A program made the position numbers and the translations under genes. Below, in pieces: positions 45,079 to 52,620 of a stretch of 64,000 nucleotides of DNA. The stretch comes from an uncultured Lachnospiraceae bacterium (lineage in GTDB: Bacteria > Bacillota > Clostridia > Lachnospirales > Lachnospiraceae), in NCBI GenBank assembly GCA_947631625.1, contig CANRMA010000015.1:1-64000 (forward strand). Reading direction: 5' to 3'. The first letter of the stretch is position 1. Every line of letters starts with the position of its first letter. Below the pieces are notes generated by a model. It had not been told where the DNA came from, did not search any database, and saw only the letters and a program-made list of their open reading frames with translations.

Positions 45079-46428
45079 ATGAAGAGAGTAGCATTACATA
45101 ATCTTGGATGTAAAGTGAACGGTTATGAAATGGACGTAATGCAACAAAAATTAAAACAAAAGGGCTATGAAATTGTTCAATTTGATGAATGCGCCGATAT
45201 ATATATTGTAAATACCTGCACCGTAACCAATATTGCGGATCAGAAAAGCAGGCAGATGCTTCATCGCGCCAAAAAGCAGAACCCGGCTGCGATTGTGGTG
45301 GCTGTAGGCTGTTATGTCCAGACCGGGGAAGCGGCTGTATCGAATGATGAGTCGGCGGATTTGATGATCGGGAATAACCGTAAAAAGGATATCGTTGATA
45401 TTTTGGAAGAGTATATGGCTGCAAAAGAAAGCAATTCTTTTAAGATAAAAGATAAGACTCTTCAGCATAGGACGGTCATAGATATCGATCATACAAATGA
45501 GTATGAGGAAATGCAGCTTACTTCCACAAGAGAAAATACCAGAGCCTATATTAAGATACAGGACGGCTGTAATCAGTTTTGTTCATACTGTATCATCCCT
45601 TATGCGAGGGGCAGGGCAAGGAGCCGCAGGGAAGAAGATATTATGACAGAAGTGTCAGGAATTGCGGCTAAAGGATATAAAGAAATTGTCCTTACGGGGA
45701 TACATATAAGTTCATACGGTATTGACAGAGGCGGACGGGAGCTGTTACAGCTTTTGAAAAAACTTGACAGGGCAGAGGGAATAGAGAGAATACGTCTGGG
45801 CTCATTGGAAGCGGGAATTATTACTGAGGATTTTGTAAGTGAGATCAGTAAACTTTCGGCTATCTGCCCCCACTTTCATCTATCGCTGCAAAGCGGCTGT
45901 GATGATACGCTTCGTCGTATGAATAGACATTACACTACACGGGAATACTTGGAAAAAGTGGAAATGTTACGGAAATATTTTAACAAGCCTGCCATAACTA
46001 CGGATGTGATTGTGGGGTTTCCGGGCGAAAGTGAGGAAGAATTTAACTGTACAAGGCGTTTCCTTGAAGAAGTTAAATTTTATGAGATGCATATATTCAA
46101 ATATTCCAAACGGCATGGAACAAGAGCGGCCGGAATGGAGAACCAGATACCTGAAAATATCAAGTCAGAACGCAGCAGAGAACTTATCGGGCTTTCCAAA
46201 AAGCTATCAGGGGAATACAGGAAGAGCATGCTCGGTGAAAATGTAGAAATATTATTCGAAGATATTAAGGAAATAAACGGACGTAAATATCGCGTCGGAC
46301 ATACAAGAGAGTATATAAAGGCAGCGGTTGAAAGCGGTGAGGATTTGAATAACACTGTTTTAAAGTGCAGGCTTGGCGGCTTTCTGATGGACGACATAAT
46401 GAAGATTGACGTATCCGATCGGTTTTAG
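45079..46428 (+). CDS. mtaB: tRNA t6A37 methylthiotransferase MtaB
   Basis: 449 residues. Radical-SAM enzyme that converts t6A37 to ms2t6A37 in ANN-decoding tRNAs. The N-terminal UPF0004 domain has Cys ligands in NLGCKVN, NTCTVTN and VGCYVQ. The radical-SAM cluster is Cys164, Cys168 and Cys171 in GCNQFCSYC. A C-terminal TRAM-like region follows. MtaB is favoured over MiaB by the NLGCKVN start and by the RRMNRHYT segment. Start ATG 45079 lies after ATGGAGAT; an ATG at 45067 overlaps that site. It is divergent from the HPr-like gene. Confidence 0.94.
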   Translation: MKRVALHNLGCKVNGYEMDVMQQKLKQKGYEIVQFDECADIYIVNTCTVTNIADQKSRQMLHRAKKQNPAAIVVAVGCYVQTGEAAVSNDESADLMIGNNRKKDIVDILEEYMAAKESNSFKIKDKTLQHRTVIDIDHTNEYEEMQLTSTRENTRAYIKIQDGCNQFCSYCIIPYARGRARSRREEDIMTEVSGIAAKGYKEIVLTGIHISSYGIDRGGRELLQLLKKLDRAEGIERIRLGSLEAGIITEDFVSEISKLSAICPHFHLSLQSGCDDTLRRMNRHYTTREYLEKVEMLRKYFNKPAITTDVIVGFPGESEEEFNCTRRFLEEVKFYEMHIFKYSKRHGTRAAGMENQIPENIKSERSRELIGLSKKLSGEYRKSMLGENVEILFEDIKEINGRKYRVGHTREYIKAAVESGEDLNNTVLKCRLGGFLMDDIMKIDVSDRF

Positions 46429-46438
46429 ATGCGTGATT

Positions 46439-46610
46439 GTTTGAGCTTTTGTTTGGACTTTTGTGTGAGCTTTTGTCTGAACTTTTGTTTGAGCTATTGT
46501 TTGAGCTTTTGTCTGAACTTTTGTTTGAGCTTTTGTTTGGACTTTTGTGTGAGCTTTTGTTTGAGCTTTTGTCTGAGTTCTTGTTTGAGATTTGTTTGGG
46601 TTTTTATTTG
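46439..46610 (+). repeat. 12-bp minisatellite after mtaB
   Basis: About 13 tandem copies of a 12-bp unit with consensus TGTTTGAGCTTT and variants (GGACTTT, GTGTGAGC, CTGAACTTT), beginning two codons after the mtaB stop. Variants recur in blocks (GGAC then GTGTGAGC appears twice), suggesting past duplication of larger groups. It lies just upstream of the ireB promoter. Confidence 0.88.
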
Positions 46611-46622
46611 AGTTTTTATTTC

Positions 46623-46651
46623 TTGAATTTTATTTCAGGATAGAGTATTAT
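46623..46651 (+). promoter_or_regulatory. Promoter of the ireB operon
   Basis: TTGAAT (46623-46628), 17-bp spacer, TATTAT (46646-46651), 96 bp before ireB. A second TATAAT is found at 46656. Confidence 0.6.
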
Positions 46652-46746
46652 AGCTATAATAGCATAACTATATTAAAAACATCGGATAAGGTAAAAGGGC
46701 GAAGGAACAGACTCTTTCAACTTTTAAGAAAGGGGTATGAGCAGAC

Positions 46747-47010
46747 ATGAACGATTTGGGAAACACACAATTTTTTAAAGTAGAGACGGAGCCGGAGACA
46801 GGGGTTAAGCTTGTTCTGTCAACGGTATATGAAGCACTGACCGAAAAAGGCTATAATCCTGTAAATCAGATCGTGGGCTATATTATGTCCGGAGACCCTA
46901 CTTACATTACCAGTCATAAGAGCGCAAGAAGCCTTATCATGAAAGTGGACCGTGACGAACTGGTGGAAGAAATGCTTAAAGAATATATAAAAAATTCCAT
47001 AAACAAGTAG
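46747..47010 (+). CDS. ireB: IreB family regulatory phosphoprotein
   Basis: 87 residues, the standard length (UPF0297, YrzL in Bacillus). In Enterococcus IreB is phosphorylated by the PASTA kinase IreK and affects cephalosporin resistance. The conserved NPVNQIVGYIMSGDPTYI and the N-terminal LGNTQFF are present. It is followed by ruvX (12 bp) and the DUF1292 gene, the order seen across Firmicutes. Confidence 0.95.
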   Translation: MNDLGNTQFFKVETEPETGVKLVLSTVYEALTEKGYNPVNQIVGYIMSGDPTYITSHKSARSLIMKVDRDELVEEMLKEYIKNSINK

Positions 47011-47022
47011 AAAGTAAGAATC

Positions 47023-47466
47023 ATGAGGATAATGGGGTTGGATTTCGGATCTAAAACCGTTGGGGTGGCTATAAGCGATGAGCTTTTGATAACCGCGCAG
47101 GGGATTGAGATCATCAGGAGACAGGAAGAGAATAAGTTACGGCGCACACTGGCGAGAATTGAAGAATTGATCGTTGAATATGAAGTGGAAGAAATTGTAC
47201 TTGGCTTTCCCAAGAATATGAACGACACAATAGGCGAAAGAGCGGAGCTGTCTTTGGAATTTCGGGATAAACTGGAGAGAAGGACGGGGCTGCCCGTGAC
47301 AATGTGGGATGAAAGGCTCACGACGGTAGCTGCGGATAAAGCCATGATGGAAGCCGGCATAAGGCGTGAGAGACGTAAGGATTATGTGGATAAAATTGCC
47401 GCGGTATTTATTTTACAGGGGTATCTTGATCGTCGCGCGCATAAGTCGGATAATGCCGGAGGCTGA
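47023..47466 (+). CDS. ruvX: Holliday junction resolvase-like RuvX/YqgF
   Basis: 147 residues. RNase H-like nuclease fold with [36 protein letters not shown] and the C-terminal [14 protein letters not shown] carrying the last acidic residue. Proposed roles are Holliday junction resolution and 16S rRNA 5'-end maturation; the sequence does not decide between them. 12 bp after ireB. Confidence 0.95.
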   Translation: MRIMGLDFGSKTVGVAISDELLITAQGIEIIRRQEENKLRRTLARIEELIVEYEVEEIVLGFPKNMNDTIGERAELSLEFRDKLERRTGLPVTMWDERLTTVAADKAMMEAGIRRERRKDYVDKIAAVFILQGYLDRRAHKSDNAGG

Positions 47467-47545
47467 TCAAGGGCATATGCGGGCGGAAAGTCTGTAAAAA
47501 GTGATTTATTTTTGGAACAAGTGTTTATATCTGGGAGAATGTAAA

Positions 47546-47800
47546 TTGGAGAAAATAATTTTTACGCCGGAAGACGGAGAACCGGTAGAATTTTATATTT
47601 TAGAACAGACAAGAATAGGGGGTATCGATTATATTCTGGTAACGGATGCGCAGGACGGCGACGGAGAAGCGCTTATTTTAAAGGACATGTCAGATCCGGA
47701 AGATGCGGAGGCGCTGTATGAGATCGTAGAGGACGAAGCGGAATTGGATGCGGTAGCGGCAGTGTTTGGCAATATGTTGGAGGATGTTGATCTGTCTTAA
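47546..47800 (+). CDS. DUF1292 protein (YrzB family)
   Basis: 84 residues with TTG 47546. Strongly acidic, with EKIIFTPEDGEPVEFYILEQTRIGG and YILVTDAQDGDGEALILKD, typical of DUF1292 (UPF0473). Function is unknown. It always travels with ireB and ruvX. GGGAGAATG lies just upstream of the TTG; the frame is open back to 47501, but that extension has no family match. Confidence 0.88.
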   Translation: MEKIIFTPEDGEPVEFYILEQTRIGGIDYILVTDAQDGDGEALILKDMSDPEDAEALYEIVEDEAELDAVAAVFGNMLEDVDLS

Positions 47801-47853
47801 TTACAGTGCGGCGGACCACTGTAAACATAACATAGAATGTGGAGGAAAATTAC

Positions 47854-49527
47854 TTGAAAAAAAATGAACAGGGAAATGTTTCAAGCCTTAAGATAATTCC
47901 TTTAGGCGGCTTGGAACAGATTGGCCTTAATATTACTGCCTTTGAGTACGAGGACAGTATTATTGTGGTGGATTGCGGTTTGTCTTTTCCGGAGGACGAG
48001 ATGCTTGGGATAGATCTGGTCATTCCGGATACTACTTATCTGAAAGATAATATTAATAAAGTTAAAGGTTTTATAATTACTCATGGGCATGAGGATCATA
48101 TCGGCGCGCTGCCATATGTGCTGAAAGAAATAAATGTGCCCGTATATGCAACCAAACTGACTATGGGCATTATCGAAAATAAGCTTAAAGAGCATGAGCT
48201 TATGAACAGCACAAAACGTAAAGTCGTAAAATTCGGACAATCGATCAATTTGGGGCAGTTCAGGATCGAATTTATAAAAACCAATCACAGTATAGTGGAC
48301 GCAGCGGCGCTGGCGATTTATTCCAAAGCCGGAGTTGTGGTGCATACCGGAGACTTTAAGGTGGATTATACGCCTGTGTTCGGCGATTCGATCGATCTGC
48401 AGCGTTTTGCCGAAATAGGTAAAAAGGGCGTGCTTGCGCTTATGTGTGACAGCACCAATGCGGAGAGGCCGGGCTTTACCCCTTCGGAGAAAACCGTAGG
48501 AAAAACTTTTGACAGTCTTTTTGCAGAGCATAAAGATACCAGGATCATTATAGCGACTTTTGCGTCCAATGTGGACAGAGTGCAGCAGATCATCAATTCT
48601 GCGTATAAATTTGGACGAAAAGTCGTAGTAGAAGGCCGCAGTATGGTTAATATAATAGAGACTGCGTCTACATTGGGGTATTTGAATATTCCCGACCAGA
48701 CGTTAGTGGATATAGAAATGCTTAAAAATTATCCCAGTGAAAAAACGGTCATAATCACTACGGGAAGTCAGGGCGAGAGTATGGCCGCGCTTAGCCGTAT
48801 GGCGGGCGGCATGCACAGGAAGATATCCATAGTGCCGGGAGATACGGTCATATTTTCATCTAATCCCATACCCGGCAATGAAAAGGCGGTAACGAATGTA
48901 ATTAATGAACTTCTTATGAAAGGCGCGGATGTTATCTTCCAGGATGTTCATGTGTCGGGACATGCCTGTCAGGAAGAGATCAAGCTTTTGTATACGCTGC
49001 TGCATCCTAAGTATGCGATCCCGGTGCATGGAGAGTATAAGCATCTAAAGGCGCAGGCTAAAATAGCAAAAGAGCTTGGAATAGATAAAGAAAATATTTT
49101 TATCCTGCATTCGGGCGATGTGCTTGAGATAAGCGAAGACCGCGCCGAGGTGACGGGGAAAGTTCCGGTTGGGGCAATATTGGTTGACGGTCTTGGCGTA
49201 GGCGACGTCGGAAATGTTGTATTAAGAGACAGGCAGCATCTGGCCGAAGATGGCATAATGATAGTAGTAATGGCTCTGGATTCGTACGGCAGCCAACTTG
49301 TATCGGGTCCTGATATCGTATCGAGAGGTTTTGTTTATGTAAGGGAATCCGATGAGCTTCTGGATGAAGCAAGGCAATTGGTGGACGAAGCCATAGAGGG
49401 CTGTCTCAGCAGAGGACAGACCGACTGGGGAAAACTTAAATCAACCATTAAAGATGTGCTTAGCGAATTTGTATGGAAGAAGACGCAGCGGCGTCCCATG
49501 ATACTTCCGATCATTATGGAAGTATAA
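47854..49527 (+). CDS. rnj: Ribonuclease J
   Basis: 557 residues. Metallo-beta-lactamase/beta-CASP RNase with 5'-3' exonuclease and endonuclease activity, central to mRNA decay and rRNA maturation in Firmicutes. Zinc ligands lie in HGHEDH (77-82). MCDSTNAERPGFT, the beta-CASP motifs (TGSQGESMAALSRMA) and HVSGHACQEE are seen, and a C-terminal domain ends in RRPMILPIIMEV. TTG 47854 sits 8 nt after GGAGG. A GTG at 47839 overlaps that site. Only one RNase J lies in the window, so J1 against J2 is not assigned. Confidence 0.95.
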   Translation: MKKNEQGNVSSLKIIPLGGLEQIGLNITAFEYEDSIIVVDCGLSFPEDEMLGIDLVIPDTTYLKDNINKVKGFIITHGHEDHIGALPYVLKEINVPVYATKLTMGIIENKLKEHELMNSTKRKVVKFGQSINLGQFRIEFIKTNHSIVDAAALAIYSKAGVVVHTGDFKVDYTPVFGDSIDLQRFAEIGKKGVLALMCDSTNAERPGFTPSEKTVGKTFDSLFAEHKDTRIIIATFASNVDRVQQIINSAYKFGRKVVVEGRSMVNIIETASTLGYLNIPDQTLVDIEMLKNYPSEKTVIITTGSQGESMAALSRMAGGMHRKISIVPGDTVIFSSNPIPGNEKAVTNVINELLMKGADVIFQDVHVSGHACQEEIKLLYTLLHPKYAIPVHGEYKHLKAQAKIAKELGIDKENIFILHSGDVLEISEDRAEVTGKVPVGAILVDGLGVGDVGNVVLRDRQHLAEDGIMIVVMALDSYGSQLVSGPDIVSRGFVYVRESDELLDEARQLVDEAIEGCLSRGQTDWGKLKSTIKDVLSEFVWKKTQRRPMILPIIMEV

Positions 49528-49552
49528 TGCGATAAGGAGAAAGCAGGGCGGT

Positions 49553-49885
49553 ATGATGGACACAGTTGTATTGGAAGCTACGGAAAGGCTTGTTGATGAG
49601 ATAAAGAAGTCAGATATTTTTAAGGATTATAATTTTCAGAAAGAAAAACTGAAAAGACATCCGGATCTTTTTGAAAGAGTCAAAGAGTACAGGCAGATTA
49701 ATTTTGCGCTTCAGAATAATACACGGGAGGATGAACTGTTTTATAAAATAGACTCTTTTGAAAAAGAGTATGAGAAATTTCGTGAAAATCCATTGGTTGA
49801 AGATTTCCTGGGGGCAGAACTGGCGTTCTGCCGTATGATGCAGGAGATAAACGGGAAGATAATGTCGGAGTTGGATTTTGAGTGA
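49553..49885 (+). CDS. YlbF family protein
   Basis: 110 residues, helical. It fits the YlbF/YmcA family (Com_YlbF), including LFERVKEYRQINFALQNN and a C-terminal AELAFCRMMQEINGKIMSEL. In Bacillus, YlbF forms the Y complex with YmcA and YaaT and affects RNase Y and development. The position just after RNase J is consistent with RNA decay control. 25 bp after rnj. Confidence 0.85.
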   Translation: MMDTVVLEATERLVDEIKKSDIFKDYNFQKEKLKRHPDLFERVKEYRQINFALQNNTREDELFYKIDSFEKEYEKFRENPLVEDFLGAELAFCRMMQEINGKIMSELDFE

Positions 49886-49922
49886 ATGCCGGAAAATATT
49901 GCTTTGAAGGAGGAGAAATTAT

Positions 49923-50450
49923 ATGGACATAAGGCAGTTGGTAGTATCGATATCGGAAACTGTTCTCAAAATAGTGGTAGCGGTTTTTGTTATTATGTTT
50001 GTGTATGATGCTTCGGTCAAAGCATATGATTACGGATACAGGGTATTTGCGGAAACGCCCGTGACATTAGGCGATGGAAGGACAATAAGTATTTATGTAA
50101 AAGAAGAGGATTCCGTTAAAGATATAGGAAAGAGCCTTGAGGAAAAAGGACTGATCCGCGATGCAAATTTATTTGTTGTACAGGAGCTTGTTTCGGAGTA
50201 TCACGGTAAGATCAATCCGGGGATATATGACCTGAATACTTCCATGAGCGCAGAAGAAATGCTTTCGATCATGGCGGCCGGCGCGGAGGATACGGATACC
50301 GGCGCGGACGAAGAGACGAATGAAGGCGTGTATGGGGACGGAGATTCTGACGGTGATATCGATACGGATGTGTCCGGTGAGGACTCTGCGGATATCGATA
50401 CGGAAGACGCCGGGGGGAATGGATATACGGAGGCGGAGAATGGTAATTGA
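49923..50450 (+). CDS. Short MltG-like membrane protein lacking the transglycosylase domain
   Basis: 175 residues. One N-terminal membrane helix (about 12-30), then a LysM-like region (TISIYVKEEDSVKDIGKSLEEKGLIRDANLFVV, GKINPGIYDLNTSMSAEEMLSIM) that matches the N-terminal part of endolytic transglycosylase MltG. The protein ends with an acidic Asp/Glu/Gly tail, and the catalytic YceG core with its Glu is missing. The place in the operon is that of yrrL/mltG in Bacillus. It is a natural short form common in this group or a remnant; it cannot cut glycan strands as it stands. Confidence 0.8.
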   Translation: MDIRQLVVSISETVLKIVVAVFVIMFVYDASVKAYDYGYRVFAETPVTLGDGRTISIYVKEEDSVKDIGKSLEEKGLIRDANLFVVQELVSEYHGKINPGIYDLNTSMSAEEMLSIMAAGAEDTDTGADEETNEGVYGDGDSDGDIDTDVSGEDSADIDTEDAGGNGYTEAENGN

Positions 50451-51102
50451 CGAACGTACGGTAGCATTTATCAATTCCCTTGATACCGGAAATACACCTT
50501 TTTTAAATATAATTGAAAGAGAAGCTAAGGAAACCAATGTACCGATCATCAGAACCGAGACGCAGAGCCTGATCAAGTTCCTGTTTGCATTAAAAAAACC
50601 TGTGTCCGTGCTTGAGGTAGGATGCGCCATTGGTTTTTCTGCGTTACTGATGAGCGAATATGCGCCTGCGGAATGTAAGATCACTACTATTGAAAAATAT
50701 GAGAAAAGGATACCTGTGGCAAAGGAGAATTTCCGACGCGCCGGAAAAGAAGACCGTATTACTCTGCTCGAGGGCGACGCTTTGGATATCTTAAAGGATC
50801 TTAGCGGTGAGTACGATTTTATTTTTATGGATGCGGCCAAGGGGCAGTATATTAATTTTCTGCCGGATGTTTTGCGACTTATGTCTGAGGGCGGACTGCT
50901 GCTGTCGGACAATGTGCTTCAGGACGGGGAGATAATACAGTCCCGCTATGCCGTGACAAGGCGGAACCGCACTATACATACCAGAATGAGGGACTATTTA
51001 TATGCGCTTAAGCACGATCCTTTGCTTACCACAGTGATCCTGCCCATAGGGGACGGAGTCACCCTTAGCGTAAAGAAATCCCGGACGGAGAATATGTGTT
51101 AG
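50440..51102 (+). CDS. trmR: tRNA 5-hydroxyuridine methyltransferase TrmR (YrrM)
   Basis: 220 residues. SAM O-methyltransferase with LEVGCAIGFSALLM, ITTIEKYEKRIPVAKENF, FIFMDAAKGQY and LLLSDNVL, the class I family of YrrM. In Bacillus it makes mo5U34 from ho5U34 in tRNA. ATG 50440 overlaps the preceding gene by 11 bp after a GGAGG-type site. An upstream ATG (50422) is possible. The next gene is a U32 protein, the partner needed to make the ho5U substrate. Confidence 0.9.
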   Translation: MVIDERTVAFINSLDTGNTPFLNIIEREAKETNVPIIRTETQSLIKFLFALKKPVSVLEVGCAIGFSALLMSEYAPAECKITTIEKYEKRIPVAKENFRRAGKEDRITLLEGDALDILKDLSGEYDFIFMDAAKGQYINFLPDVLRLMSEGGLLLSDNVLQDGEIIQSRYAVTRRNRTIHTRMRDYLYALKHDPLLTTVILPIGDGVTLSVKKSRTENMC

Positions 51103-51142
51103 GATCAGACTTTTTGCAGTTTAAGAGAGGTATGATATTAGG

Positions 51143-52378
51143 ATGAAAAAACCTGAATTGCTAGTTCCGGCCGGGAGCCCGGAAGTATTAAAAACAGCGG
51201 TCATATTCGGCGCTGATGCCGTATATATAGGCGGTGAGGCTTTCGGGCTTCGCGCCAAAGCGAGAAATTTTGATAATGAACAGATGCGGGAAGGTATTGC
51301 TTATGCGCATGAGCATGGCGTGCGTGTGCATGTGACGGCCAATATCCTTGCGCATAATTATGATCTGGACGGCGCAGCGCAATATTTCCGCGAACTTAAG
51401 GAAATGAAACCGGATGCGCTTATTATAGCTGATCCCGGAATGTTTATGTTAGCGAAAGAAATATGTCCTGAAATTGATATACACATATCCACGCAGGCCA
51501 ATAATACCAATTATATGACCTATCGTTTCTGGTATGAGCAGGGCGCTAAAAGGGTTGTTTCGGCAAGAGAGCTTTCTTTAAAAGAAATACGGGAGATCCG
51601 GGAAAACATTCCTCAGGATATGGAGATCGAAAGCTTCATACACGGAGCAATGTGTATTTCATATTCAGGCAGATGCCTGCTTAGCAGCTATTTTACGGGG
51701 AGAGACGCTAATCGGGGAGCATGTACGCATCCCTGCAGATGGAAGTATGCGGTTGTGGAAGAAAAAAGACCGGGGGAGTATCTGCCGGTCTATGAAAATG
51801 AGAGAGGAACTTATATTTTTAATTCCAAAGATTTATGTATGATAGAACATATACCGGAGCTTATAGACGCAGGAATAGACAGCTTCAAGATAGAGGGCAG
51901 GATGAAGACCGCGCTATATGTGGCAACCGTAGCCCGTACTTACCGAAAGGCCATAGATGATTATATGGAGTCGGAAGAGAAGTACCGGAATAATATGTCA
52001 TGGTATAAAGAAGAGATAAGCAAGTGCACTTACAGGCAGTTTACCACCGGATTTTATTACGGCAAACCGAATGAAAATACACAAATTTACGACAACAATA
52101 CATATATTAACGAATACATCTATCTTGGGATAATAAGCTCGGTAAGTCCGGAGGGAACTGCGCGTTTTGAGCAGAGAAATAAATTCTGCGTGGGAGATGA
52201 AATTGAAATTATGAAGCCGGACGGAAACAATATGGCGGTAAAGGTATTGGCGATGTACGATGAAGACGGCGTTATGGTTGACAGTTGTCCCCATTCAAAA
52301 CAGATTATAGATGTCCGGCTTTCCGGGCAGCCTGAAAAAAATGATATATTACGCATGAAAAACAGGGATTTGGCGTAA
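51143..52378 (+). CDS. trhP: U32 family protein, tRNA hydroxylation TrhP-like
   Basis: 411 residues. The U32 signature ESFIHGAMCISYSGRCLLSS is seen, together with the start PELLVPAGSPEVLKTAV and the Cys cluster in GACTHPCRWKY. Historically called peptidase U32; YegQ/TrhP and YrrN/YrrO are now known to act in prephenate-dependent hydroxylation of tRNA U34. The single 411-residue gene replaces the two genes yrrN-yrrO of Bacillus. 40 bp after trmR, so the pair probably completes the wobble modification. Confidence 0.9.
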   Translation: MKKPELLVPAGSPEVLKTAVIFGADAVYIGGEAFGLRAKARNFDNEQMREGIAYAHEHGVRVHVTANILAHNYDLDGAAQYFRELKEMKPDALIIADPGMFMLAKEICPEIDIHISTQANNTNYMTYRFWYEQGAKRVVSARELSLKEIREIRENIPQDMEIESFIHGAMCISYSGRCLLSSYFTGRDANRGACTHPCRWKYAVVEEKRPGEYLPVYENERGTYIFNSKDLCMIEHIPELIDAGIDSFKIEGRMKTALYVATVARTYRKAIDDYMESEEKYRNNMSWYKEEISKCTYRQFTTGFYYGKPNENTQIYDNNTYINEYIYLGIISSVSPEGTARFEQRNKFCVGDEIEIMKPDGNNMAVKVLAMYDEDGVMVDSCPHSKQIIDVRLSGQPEKNDILRMKNRDLA

Positions 52379-52461
52379 GTTTCCGATCTGCTCTCCGATC
52401 CGAATATATGTTTGGAAACCATAATATTTTATCTTTTTTTAACAAAAATTAAATATGGGTA

Positions 52462-52490
52462 TTGCATTTTTTGCAAATTAATAGTATTTT
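52462..52490 (+). promoter_or_regulatory. Promoter for the glutamine synthetase gene
   Basis: TTGCAT (52462-52467), 17-bp spacer, TATTTT (52485-52490). The transcript would begin near 52497 and have a leader of about 125 nt. Confidence 0.55.
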
Positions 52491-52501
52491 AATAAAAGAG
52501 A

Positions 52502-52568
52502 GGTCAAAATGACCGCATATAAGTTTTTTCGAACAAAGATGTTCCAAAGTTATTTGGGGCATTTTTTT
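52502..52568 (+). promoter_or_regulatory. Attenuator-like leader of glutamine synthetase
   Basis: Hairpin GGTCA-AAA-TGACC (52502-52514) comes first. Then GAAC-AAAGAT-GTTC (52531-52544) is a stem with a 6-nt loop having A1 and G4, as in ANTAR-binding RNAs. It overlaps an intrinsic terminator, ATGTTCCAAA-GTTA-TTTGGGGCAT (52539-52562, G-U pairs allowed), followed by seven T. The two stems share 52539-52544, so they cannot form together. ANTAR antiterminators control nitrogen genes in Clostridia (family knowledge). The first hairpin has no hexaloop, so the fit is incomplete. Confidence 0.55.
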
Positions 52569-52620
52569 GCTATATAGGCATTGTTCGGATGGCTTTAAAA
52601 AAGGGAAGGAGTATTAATTT

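Noticed and set aside
46429..46643. Cys-rich and Leu-rich short frames in the 12-bp array
   Set aside because: They are translations of a simple repeat in two frames, with no ribosome site and no protein family.
52379..52620. T-box or known glutamine riboswitch before glutamine synthetase
   Set aside because: No T-box core sequence was seen, and the glnA motif of cyanobacteria does not match. The hexaloop/terminator reading fits better.
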